A DNA stretch of 64,000 nucleotides, from contig CAMGYJ010000007.1 in assembly GCA_946122785.1 (NCBI GenBank), positions 41,875,587-41,939,586 of the forward strand, in the 5' to 3' direction. Position numbers and translations under genes: made by a program. This DNA comes from Linum tenue. Its lineage: Eukaryota > Streptophyta > Magnoliopsida > Malpighiales > Linaceae. The notes under the pieces were generated by a model. That model ran no database searches, had not been told where the DNA came from, and was given only the letters and a program-made list of their open reading frames with translations. This document shows, in pieces, positions 23,053-33,298 of this stretch (position 1 is the stretch's first letter; the number at the start of each line of letters is the position of its first letter).

Positions 23053-25788
23053 ATGACGTCGGACGGAGTCCTAGTATTGACGTCGGAGGGAGTCCAAGAA
23101 AACGCTGGTGCCGGAACCAGTCACACCACCCAGGAAGATAATGTCGCCGATCTCATATTTCTACAGCCTGAAGATATTAAAAAAATGAAGTTCGATGATA
23201 CAGAAGAAGCCTATGATTTCTACATGGACTACGGGTTAGTCAAAGGCTTCGACATCAGAAAATCAGACATTGGTCGTATAAGAACAAAGTTATGATATGG
23301 CGTGACTATGTATGCTCTGGCGAGGGAAAGAGGCGCATGAAGAGCACAGAACGAAAGAGAGAAGCAAGAGGGGAGACCAGATTTAACTGCAGAGCCAAGA
23401 TGCGTGTTAAACAACACAATGTCGATGGGAAGTGGTATGTGCACCAGTTTGATGATGTACACACACATGAAACGATCCCCAGAGAATATAGACACTACAT
23501 GAAAGGGAAACGTCGTATGAGTGATGCAGTCAAAGCAGCGATAAATTTTAGAAGAGCTGCAGGTATGAAAACTTCTCAAATTGTGAATCTGGCCGTATCA
23601 GAAGCAGGAGGCTACGACAATTTGGGGTACACGAGGAAGGATGCATATAATTATGTGGACAAAGAGAGGAAAGAACAAATCAGTGAAGGTGATGCCACAA
23701 CAGCCCTAGCCTACCTGCAAGCTAAATGCAGCGCGGACGAGCATTTCGTTATTGAACTAAAGAAGGATGACGACGACCGGCTTATTAACATTTTCTGGGC
23801 CGCTAGTATTTCTGTTGTTGATTATGCATGCTTTGGAGAATTACTGTCATTCGATGCTACTTCAAAAGGAACATTTACCAGATGCCTCTCGTGATTTTTT
23901 CAGGTACTTTTCCTTCACACATAGAATTATCCCGAGCATGCTAAAATAACCCTAGAAGTTTGCATAATCTAACTTTGTTTGAACTTTTTTAGGTGTCAAC
24001 CACCATTCGCAAACTTGCGTATTTGCAAGTGCTTTCTTGGCTAACGAGAGAGAGGACAATTATATTTGGGTGTTGGGAGCTTTGAAGAGAAGGCTAGGCG
24101 GTGTAGATCCCAAGACTGTTATTACAGATGGGGATAGAGCAATGCGTAATGCTATTCAGAAAGTATTTCCCGATGCAACACATCGTCTATGTTCCTGGCA
24201 TATAGACAAGACTATAACCAGAAATGTGAAGAATCATCCTACTTTTTTGTCCCGATGGAAGCATTTTGTGTCAGCTGACTGGGAACCTTCAGAATTCGAA
24301 GAAAAGTGGAAATCAGTGGTTGAGGAATGCTCCCTTCAGCAAAACAATTGGGTCTCCAATTTATTTGACCAAAGACATGAATGGGGGTATGCATATTTGC
24401 GTTTGAAGTTCTTCGCAGGCTTGAGTACAACATCAAGATGTGAAGGACTGAACTCTCAACTTGCCAATTATATCGAGAAGGATAAAAATCTCCTTGAGTT
24501 CTTTATTCACTTTGATCGTTGGACTAGGGATATGAGGGAGAATGAGCGTCATGCTGATTTTGAATCCATTCATCGAGAACGAACCATCACAAGAAATGTC
24601 TTAGTCTCACTTCAGAAGAGTGGAGCGGCGGTTTTCACAAAGAACGCATTCTTCTTATTCAGAGACGAGGTTGAAAAGTCGGCATGTTGCATAAGGTTGG
24701 AGACAGAGCGATCGGAAATTGAGCATGTGTACAAGGTCAAGGTGTCTGGCAGCGATAAGGTTTTTCAAGTCACGTACGCAGTTGAACCCTTTGCAATGGA
24801 ATGTAGTTGTAATCACTACAATTATATGGGAATACCATGTCGTCATATGATTTTTGTACTGAAAGAAGAGAGCATACTGGAACTTCCTGAAGGCCTAGTA
24901 CGTCGAAGATGGTCAAAGAAGCCGAAGACACTAGAGAGCTTGGAGGAACCGGGCAGACTAGATGAATCGCAACTTTTCGCATTGAGGTTTGCCATGACTA
25001 TCACTTTTTTTTTTTTAATATTGGTTCGAAGCTAGGTGAACATTAATTTTAATCACTTTGTATAAAATCTTGTGTCAATAAAGTATGGTACTATTCAACA
25101 ACACAGCTTACAACTAATGTTAAAAGGGGCAAAATCTAGTGAGTGCTTCAAGATTGCTCGTGAGGGAATTCAATCATTATGTGAAAAGTTGGACATGGTG
25201 GACACTGGCAACGTGGACATACCCGGCATTAATAGACCGAAGGCGAATGAAATTTTGTTGGATCCATTACAAGTCAAAGCTAAAGGTTCGGGGGCTAAAA
25301 AATCTAAAAGGAAGAAAGGAGAACCACGACAGTGTAGCAATTGCGGTGAATGGCGCCACTATAGGACCCGATGCCCACATCCTGTTGGCTATGTGAAGCC
25401 AACCTCAAACGGTGATGCCCCGAATGATGGTGTTTCGGAAGAAGGTGGCGGTGGCGATGACACCGATGTTGATCCTCCCACCACTCAAGATCAGTCGGAA
25501 ACAGTACAGAAGAGAAGGCAAAAGCATTGCAGTAAGTGTGGTTCTACCAATCATAATGCAAGAACGTGTAATGGGTCTGGGCCATCCGATGATGAAAATG
25601 ACGATGATGAAAATGACGATGACGACGATTATGAGCAACCTAGGGTAAGAATAAGATATAATTGTTCGTGTCTACACAATGCAATTGCATCCAATATTTT
25701 TGTACGTCTAAAATCGTCGTTATCGATTTTGCAGAAGAGGCCTGTTACAAGAAGTAGCAAACTAAGGATTGTTGAAAACTTGAAGTGA
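23053..25788 (+). pseudogene. MULE transposase, copy R, with frameshifts
   Basis: Three main exons, about 23053-23903, 23993-24986 and 25083-25644, plus a short last exon 25735-25788. Compared with copy L, exon 1 lacks one base near 23277 (after SDIGR) and one near 23861 (inside the DAT-K motif beside the first catalytic Asp). The acceptor before exon 3 is also altered (AATCAGG to AATAAAG). Exon 2 is open and keeps VITDGD, SRCEGLN and the SWIM finger. Exon 3 adds two zinc knuckles (CSNCGEWRHYRTRC and CSKCGSTNHNARTC), an Asp-rich acidic stretch and a basic tail KRPVTRSSKLR. It shows what the missing 3' part of copy L should contain. Not expected to make active protein. Confidence 0.85.
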
Positions 25789-27210
25789 AGATGGACGTCC
25801 TTATCCTATTCGGATTAGGACCAATGGACTATGTGAAGACTGCCAGTATCAGCTTCAAGCGGCATCGTTTGATTTATAAGGAGACTGTTGCCGTCTGCGG
25901 TGTCGTTTTACTTGTGTGTCGCTTTATTTATGTGTCTCTTTTGTTTATAAGAAGACTACTGCCTTCTGCGGTGTCGTTTTATTTAGTTCGGATGGATTTG
26001 ATTGAATTCGATATGGAGGTTGCTCCCTAAATAAATCATGTGCAACATTTCAGTTGAATTATTATTCTCACTCGTTTTTTTTTTTTTGAATTATTAGATC
26101 GGATTTTTTACTTGTTTTTAAAATTACTTAATTTTGGCTACTAAAATTATGAAATTTAATTTGGGCGTGAAATGACAAGAGCATGCGCCGACAGAGGACT
26201 TCTGAAAATGGTGGCAGTAATCAAGAAATAAACTACAGTATTTTTATTGAGTGAAAGATCCCTCACCGATATTATTATTAAGATCTCAAACACTAAAAGT
26301 ACAAATCTTGAAAAAGAAAACAATGTACTTTCCCTCCTCCAACTTTTATACTATACATATGGCAACTTTCCCCTCTTGTATATATTTTGGGAGCATGATC
26401 ACCAAGTACGCATAAATGTAGCCCAGAAGAACCATCATATGACGTAGGGTTCCACAACACCTATTATGGAATCGTAACAACATATGATGATTCTTTGGGC
26501 TATATTCAGACGGCGACTTATTGTCATTGCTCCCCTCCCTGCCTCTAACAAAGACCCTGCATGGAGAGCAAAGGAGAAACAATACAAAGAAGGATTTAGT
26601 TTAACAGTCATGATCTAACAATGACATAATGAAAGGAACTAAGATCTAAAATAATACGCAGTCTCATCATTACCACTGCACCCGAAAATAAAGCATGGAC
26701 AGGAGGACGAAGAGGCGGATGGGGTTGATTTTCGGGGTTGAGAAGATGGGAGAAAGGGGTCTTTTCAGGGATTGAGAGGAGGAACGGACAACAGCAGGAG
26801 ATGAGTGCCTCTTGGGTTTCGGAGCATGGTCTCTCCCTCTCTGATTAAAGAATTTATAAATGAGCTCATAAATTTACTTTGCCTTTCTAGCCCTTCCCAT
26901 TTACTGAAAATCACACTCCCTACCGCTGCCTCGGCCTTGGTAACGTCAGCACTGGTTAGGGGCAAATGCGACTTTCCGAAAACGGCGATATCTGATTGGG
27001 TGACACGCCGCGGTTAGGATTGAAGCTCTTTCACCATCGGATTAAACGAAAATTTAGGAATTGACGGCGGGAGATGGGGATGTGCTTTTAGACTGGCTTT
27101 GTAGATTAACTAACTTATTCGTTTACCAAAATTAATCTACAGATTTTGTACATGTAATTGTAACCCTAAACCCTAAACCCGAACCAATCAATACCATATA
27201 CTCTACAACA
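25765..27210. repeat. Direct duplication, unit 1 (transposase 3' end, hairpin, leader)
   Basis: From the last codons of the transposase (GTTGAAAACTTGAA) to AACCCTAAACCC...CAATACCATATACTC, this matches 28055-29640 in the same orientation. Shared landmarks are TAAATCATGTGCAACATTTCAG, the 146-nt hairpin, AGTCTCATCATTACCACTGC and CTTTCACCATCGGATTAA-like sequence. Confidence 0.85.
26389..26534 (-). ncRNA. Candidate MIRNA hairpin 1
   Basis: Arms of ~66 nt starting GGGAGCATGATC and ending ...CATTGCTCCC fold back around a 12-nt loop (CAACACCTATTA). The best paired part, AGAATCATCATATG with its partner, has few mismatches. On the minus strand a TATA-like TTTATAAATTC lies near 26850, about 320 nt upstream, then a short leader, so a pri-miRNA on minus is plausible. 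Copy 2 (28780-28925) preserves the fold with compensatory changes. I do not recognise a known miRNA. A short overlapping frame (26346-26582) also stays open in both copies. Confidence 0.5.
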
Positions 27211-27221
27211 ATAACACCTTA

Positions 27222-27443
27222 GAGCATCTCCATCCCATTGCTAAACCAACCTTTAGCAATTGGCAAAGTCTAGGTGGCAACTCAATTGGCAATTGCAAGG
27301 GATGGAGAGGCAATTGCTTATTTAGAAATTACAAACAAAACTTAGGGATGTAGGTGGTTTGCAATTCTTTTAACTGAAATTGCTAAATATGATGATGTGG
27401 CTGTAGGGACCACGTTTAGAAATTGCTAGGGATGGAGATGGTC
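27222..27443. mobile_element. Tourist-like MITE with TTA target duplication
   Basis: GAGCATCTCCATCCCATTGC and the inverse of CTAGGGATGGAGATGGTC form ~25-bp imperfect terminal repeats. TTA flanks both sides (27219-27221 and 27444-27446), as in PIF/Harbinger-type MITEs. It splits the CAATACCATA repeat tract after duplication unit 1. Confidence 0.8.
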
Positions 27444-27449
27444 TTACCC

Positions 27450-28050
27450 GAACCAATCCATCCCATTGCTTATTTAGTGGAATCCTAGGTGGCACCATTA
27501 TTTAGCAAGATTGCAATGCCACCTAGGATATTTTTTATAAACTAGCAAGATTGCTAAATTAGGAATTCTTCTTGCAATGCCAAACCCTAATACACGAACC
27601 AATCAATAACATATACTCTACAACAATAACACCTTATAGGCTTATACCCTAACCAATCAATACCATATATACTCTAAACCATCAACGCCTTGCTTATTTA
27701 GACCATCTCCAATGGTGCAATTCTTGAGAATTGCAAGCTGATGGTGCAAGGGAGTGAAAGTGGGATGGTGAGTTGCATTGATGTGGGATCAATTACAAAA
27801 GTTGCAAATTTGCATCTGATGAATGTTTTCATGCAGTTGCAAATTTTCATGCAGCACACACATATATACAATTCCAATCATAATACTTTACATAATTCGA
27901 ATAACACAACGACAAAAAACAACTTGAGAGAAAACTCAAATTAATATAACACACTCACCAATTAATATTGAATTGCATTGAAAATTAAGTAGGACCCACG
28001 GTCACAATTGATGTATAGTTAAAGTTGCTGAAGTGGCAATTGGGACCATA
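27450..28050. repeat. Fragments of similar MITEs (GCAATTGC/CCATCTCCAATGG types)
   Basis: TCCCATTGCTTATTTAG, GCCACCTAGGAT pairs (27483-27535) and GACCATCTCCAATGGTGC (27702) resemble MITE ends, but I cannot pair all of them. No coding sequence seen. Confidence 0.5.
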
Positions 28051-28410
28051 TATTTGCTCGTTGTTGGAAACTTGAACTGAAACTGGAAGTCCTCCTATGC
28101 CGAGTCGTTTGGTATATAAGAAGACTGTTGGCTCTTCCGGTGTCGTTTAATTTATGCACTCATTAATGGTCAGTTGAAGGCAATTTTTAAGCACTCTAAA
28201 TAAATCATGTGCAACATTTCAGTTGAATCATCTTGAGAACTAGTTTTTTTTATTCAATTATTACATCGTATTTTTTGCACTAATTTTGAGCACTCATTAA
28301 ATGGGTAGAGCATGTGGCGACAGAGGAGCAGAGTTCGAAATCCGGCAAAAAATCCGGTTGGCCCAATCGTAACGACTTCTAAAAATGGAGTCAGTAGTCA
28401 ACAAATAAAG

Positions 28411-28610
28411 TACAGTATTTTTATTGGGAATGTAGGATCCCCTGCAGATTTTAGAAGATCTCAAACGCTAATAGTACAAAGTACAGTATTTTTATTGGGA
28501 GTGTAGGATCCCCTGCAGATTTAGTAGATCTCAAACGCTTAATAGTACAAAGTACAGTATTTTTATTGGGAGTGGAGGATCCCTCGCAGATTTAGAAGAT
28601 CTCAAACACT
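28411..28610. repeat. 71-bp tandem repeat, almost three copies
   Basis: Units start TACAGTATTTTTATTGGGA at 28411, 28482 and 28553, with GATCCC(C)TGCAGAT and AGATCTCAAACGCT inside. Unit 1 of the large duplication has a single diverged version (about 26236-26300), so expansion happened in unit 2 after or during duplication. Confidence 0.92.
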
Positions 28611-28779
28611 TTTGGAAGCCGCCATGGAAGCGAAGAGAGAAGCAGAAGAAAAAATAACAAAACAGTATACAAATATAAACAAATGTTACATATAGTCCAA
28701 CAAAAACAAAAAGCTGTACTTTCCCTCCCTATTTTATCCTATTATACATATGGCAACTTTCCTATCTTGTATACATTTT

Positions 28780-28925
28780 GGGAGCATGATCAACAAGTAC
28801 GTGTCAATATCGCGCAGAAGAATCACCACATGTAGTAGGGTTCCACAACACCTATTATGGAATCGCAACAACATGTGATGATTCTTCCGGCGATATTCAG
28901 ACGGTGACTTATTGTCATTGCTCCC
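28780..28925 (-). ncRNA. Candidate MIRNA hairpin 2
   Basis: The same 146-nt foldback as 26389-26534, with GGGAGCATGATC and ...CATTGCTCCC ends and the same 12-nt loop. At least two stem positions changed on both arms so that pairing is kept: CATATG/CATATG became CACATG/CATGTG, and a TAGC/GCTA pair became TCGC/GCGA. Upstream on minus, TCTATAAATTCG near 29255 is a TATA-like box at the same spacing. Confidence 0.5.
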
Positions 28926-29948
28926 CTCCCTGCCTCTAACAAAGACCCTGCATGGAGAGAAAAGGAGAAACAATACAACGAAGGATTTAGTTTAACAGTC
29001 ATGATCTAACAATGACATAATGAAAGGAACTGAGATCTAAAATAATACGCAGTCTCATCATTACCACTGCACCCGAAAATAAAGCATGGGATAGGAGGAC
29101 GAAGAGGCGGATGGGGTTGATTTTCGGAGTTTCATATTGAGAAGACGGAAGAAAGGGTTCTTTTCAGGGATTGAGAGGAGGAGGAACGAACAGCAGGAGG
29201 AGATGAGTGCCACTCGGGTTTCGGAGCACGGTCTCTCCTTCACTGATTAACGAATTTATAGATTGACTCGTAATTACTTTTACTTTCCCTCCCTTCACAT
29301 TTACTGAAAATTACACTCCCTACCACTGCCTCGGCCTTGGTAACGCCAGCATTGGTTATGGGCAAAAGCGAGTTTCCGAATTCGGCAATATCTGATTGGG
29401 TGACACGCACGCGACAAGGATCGAAGGTATTTCACCATCGGATTAAGGGAAAAGTTTAGGAATTGACAGTGGGAAATGGGGATGTACTTTTATAAATAGT
29501 CTGAATTTGTAGATTAACTAACTTTTTCGTTTACCAACATTACTCTATTGATCTGGTTTCTGTTATTCTAACTTGAATCATAACCCTAAACCCTAAACCA
29601 AACCCTAATACACGAACCAATCAATACCATATACTCTACAACAATAAAAACACCTTATAGGCTTATACCGTAACCAATCAATAACATATATACTTTAAAC
29701 CATCAACACCTTGCTCCTCCCTTATACCATAACCTTCAAGACCTTATACTGTATACCAACAACACCTTCTTCTATCTCCATCCCCAACTTTCAATTTATA
29801 ATAAGTGTTTCCTTTGAAATATAAAATGGAACCCACCTTGGCAATTGCTAGCATAATTTAGGGATGTAGATGAATAGAAATTGTTAAGTGATGAATTGCT
29901 AAAATTGATGATGTGGCGGTAGGGACCTCGTTTAGAAATTGTTGTTCA

Positions 29949-30102
29949 ATTTTAGGGATGAAGATGATCAATACACTAACCCAATACCATATACTCTAAA
30001 CCATCAACACCTTATACAATATCGTATTTTAGGGATGGAGATGATCAATACACTAACCCAATACCATGTACTCTAAACCATCAACACCTTATACAATATC
30101 GT
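29949..30102. repeat. 77-bp tandem repeat, two copies
   Basis: Units start ATTTTAGGGATG at 29949 and 30026, each with CAATACACTAACCCAATACC and CATCAACACCTTATAC. They belong to the wider family of ACCATATACTCTAAACC repeats spread over 27.1-30.9 kb. Confidence 0.92.
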
Positions 30103-31390
30103 ATACCTATACGCTGATAAATTAAAATTATAACTTGCTTTTCAAAACATAAATTAAAAATTGATACTCATTAAGTATCGAACCAAAAACCTCTACTTTA
30201 TTGACTAAGCAAATAACAGACAATTAACCAATTAAGCTACATCACATTGATGACCATCTTGCATAATTTCGCTTTCTTATTAAGTGAAGGGTTAAAATGA
30301 ACGATAAATATATCACAGGGGATTGTTTCAACTTCGGCGGGGACTGAGAGAGTGGAAAAGGGGTAATTATTCTACCAAAAAAGAAAAGAAAAGGGGGAAT
30401 TAATGAAGAGTTAAATTGGACGGATTGTCTTTACCACGCCACTACAAAATCATTCGGACAAAAAACACGCAGGTTCAAATCAAACAATAAATGAAGAAAG
30501 ATGAACTTAATAACTCTAACTAATTTTCATTCCATATGTGGCGAATCGCTAATGGCCGGGATCACCAACAAGGCAAAATAGATAATAGGAACCTACCTTG
30601 CACACACCAAATCATTTTATCTCGTACTGATAAATGTGTCACGCTACAATAATTATGTCTAAGTTTTTTTAGTAATAAGGCATGATCAGCATTTATAAGC
30701 AGATATAAAGAAAATATAAAATCGAGAAAAAATAAGACAACACCTACCCTAACCCTTTAACCAATCGATACCATATGCTCTAAACCATCAACACCTTATA
30801 ACCTACCCATATACCATATACTCTATACCATCAACAACCTAATACCCTAAGCCGTCAGTACCCATTTCCTTTAACATCAACACCTTATACAACAATCGTA
30901 TACCTATACGCTGATAAAATTTTACATTTTGAAAATACTTGGCCAACTAAAGTACATAGGTACTTCAAAAGTGAAATTCTAACTTTCGTTTCAAAACATA
31001 AATTAAAAAAATATCCTCACTCAGTATCCAACCACAAGCCTCTAATTAGTCTACGGGAGGTTTGTTATGTACGAGTGCATTGCATAAAGAGGGGAAATCG
31101 GTGAGAGAGTGGAATAGGATCTCAATTAATGAAGAGTTAAATTGGGCGGATTGTAGTTTACCTCGTACCGCTAAATGTGTAAAGAGACACGCTAGCATTT
31201 ACCAAATCCCAAAAAAGATGGAACACAGAATTATGTTTAAAATCGCGTGAACTCAATGCATGATCAGGATTTTAGAAGCAGAAGCATATGAAAATAAGTA
31301 AAACAAAGAATCGCCACTGAGATAGACAATTATCAAAGGCCCAACCTAATGACAATCCGGAACTCAGTATCCATTATCAACAAACTAGGT
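30103..31390. other. Distal non-coding part of MULE copy R
   Basis: Repeated short phrases (CCATATACTCTA, CATCAACACCTTATA, ATACCTATACGCTGATAAA at 30107 and 30903) show degenerate local duplication. No gene is seen. A tRNA-like/SINE-like phrase (TATCGAACCAAAAACCTC ... TTAACCAATTAAGC, 30175-30240) recurs weakly near 31020. Confidence 0.5.
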
Positions 31391-31393
31391 GTC

Positions 31394-32305
31394 ATGGGTC
31401 ATGTACAAGCCCACTTTTGAATGTTATTGAAAAGCCTGCAAAAATCAATGATCAGACCCAGTCCAACTAGAATTAGTCCTAAACGCACCGTTAATACATA
31501 AACACAAATTAAGGAGACCTCTCCATCTGATTCGAATCAAATTAGGTCTTCTTCATCTCCTTCCTCAATCCTCTAGGCGAGACGAACACTGCATATCAGG
31601 AAACCTTAATTTCACCGAGTGATAGAAGTTTCGAGAAAATGACAATACCGCTAAGACAAGATGACAAAGCACTAGCGACATGAACCCTAGGGTTAGCAAA
31701 CCTCTTTCAAGGGTTCTTTTGCAAACGAAAAGTTTGATGAACACAATAATAGACATGGTCGCCGTAATCGTGTTAGAAAGAGATAGGCGAGTAAATTCCG
31801 CACGGAAATAAAATGGCGATGAACAAACCGTCGATTTGTGGATAAAAGGATTTGGGGTTCAAAACGATGATTATGTGAGGAGTTCATATTGGATGGGGAT
31901 CTACTCTTCGAATGTGGATACATAGATTTGGCGTATGAAACATGATGATGTTGGGGATTTGAGATTGGATAGGGAGCTAAATCGAATGTGGATCAAATAA
32001 TAAAAGGATTTGGGTTTCGAAACGATGATTTTGTTGGAGATTTCAGATTTGATAGGCAGTTTATGATCGAACTTCGAACTTAGAGGGGACCCTCCAAGGC
32101 GAATGAGGGATCGTAGAAGGGAGACTGGAAATTGGTTAGGGCGGCGGGTTGTATCCATAGGGTTTAACCTCTTAATCGATATCATTAAACCGGGTATAGT
32201 TAGGTTGAAGTCCAATGAATAAAGCATAAACGCTTCGTGATGCTTTTGGTAATTTTCCTTGCCCCCGGTTACCCGTACCCCGGATTTTTCCCTGGGCACC
32301 GTGCC
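31394..32305. repeat. Third copy of the MULE terminal region (candidate 3' TIR)
   Basis: From CATGGGTCATGTACAAGCCC onward it matches 7316-8095 in the same orientation and 17190-17998 in inverse. It is about 97% alike by eye over the first 230 bp, then more diverged. With the 17190 copy it brackets the transposase of copy R and so fits a long terminal inverted repeat. There is no transposase beyond it. Confidence 0.75.
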
Positions 32306-32311
32306 TTCTAT

Positions 32312-32692
32312 GGTACCCCGGGTGAAATCCGGGGTACCGTATACCTTGAGTATGAAAACGCTATCTAGACCTCGAATTAGCAGGATTTTTGGGCATGATA
32401 CTATACCCTAACCCTTAATGAGTGAACCCTAGGTCATAATTATCTAAATCATAAACTATAAAACATAAGATGGTGCATTACTTTTTTTGCCTATATTTGG
32501 ACAAATCATAACCGTCGATTATTGTTTCCAATTAAATTGATCTTGGAGTATAAGATTTAGAGAATTAAGACCTAGATTTTGATCTTTATGGGTTAGAGTA
32601 TAGTATAATGTCCGAAAGATCGGTCAATTCAAGTTCTAGATAGCGTTTTCTTACTTAAGGTATGCGGTACCCCGGATTTCACCCGGGGTACC
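32312..32692. mobile_element. MITE D, ~57-bp terminal inverted repeats
   Basis: The ends GGTACCCCGGGTGAAATCCG and its inverse form long terminal repeats extending through AAAACGCTATCTAGA. The last 27 bp of each end are themselves nearly palindromic. A TA microsatellite (32705-32732) follows. Same family as MITE C. Confidence 0.85.
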
Positions 32693-32702
32693 GTAGAACT
32701 CC

Positions 32703-32733
<31 letters not shown>

Positions 32734-32823
32734 CTCGGCAGCCATAACCCTAATAGGCCGAGATCCTATGCTACGTATGGGCCTAATCATACGTGCGTGG
32801 GCCAAAACCCATAACTCAACATC

Positions 32824-33180
32824 TTCCAGGCCGGCATTCATGTGCAGCACGTTAGCCATTTCCATGATCTCTTGCTTCTGGAGAGAGCTGCGGCTGAAAT
32901 GTTTGGTTTCTTTTCTAATGCTTTCGGAATTTGGTTGGTGTGTCTCTGTCTCGTTCTTGCATACTGGGATTCATTTATATTGCTAAGAGTTGATTCATTA
33001 TACTATCAATGCATTATGAGTTATGGAGTCTTCCAAGTTGAGCAGAACACAGACAAGCAAATATCAAGAAACAAGTTGAAGGAATGGATAGGGAGGTCTT
33101 TATTGCATGCATCGGCAATTATTATAAAACTGTGTATGTTTGAAGAAATTTCTTTGGTTAATGGCGATGATTCATTATAA
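32824..33180 (-). pseudogene. SABATH methyltransferase 5' fragment (exon 1 plus upstream)
   Basis: On minus, MEMANVLHMN and GLED match exon 1 of the intact gene at 41784-41858, and upstream sequence around 33025-33110 (ATGGAGTCTTCCAAGTTGA, GAATGGATAGGGAGG) matches 41978-42020. Homology stops at 32823 within exon 1, just beside MITE and MULE-end sequence. There is no exon 2 or 3 here. The two copies lie ~9 kb apart in the same orientation. Confidence 0.85.
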
Positions 33181-33298
33181 CGGAAAGGACAAAAAGGGTC
33201 ATACAAAGAAAACGACAGGATCACAAGGCTTGATCCAAAGAACATGTACTCGGTGAACCAGACCACCTCTGCAGAGTGAATAAATTTTTAGATGGAGT

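Larger units (their letters stand above)
17190..25261. repeat. Right arm of ~8 kb inverted repeat (MULE copy R)
   Basis: Reverse-complement partner of 1-8065. The element probably continues to ~32305, since the transposase exon 3 and a third terminal region lie beyond the window-limited match. Gene order from the inner end is: unknown gene (plus), minisatellite, Ulp1-like gene (minus), transposase (plus). Confidence 0.9.
28055..29640. repeat. Direct duplication, unit 2
   Basis: Second copy of 25765-27210 in the same orientation, with moderate divergence and a triplicated 71-bp segment not present in unit 1. It starts with a remnant of the transposase 3' end (GGAAACTTGAACTGAAACTGG). Confidence 0.85.

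Noticed and set aside
26346..26582. 79-codon frame conserved in both duplicated units
   Set aside because: It overlaps the hairpin; pairing is kept better than the protein, so I favour an RNA function and call no CDS.
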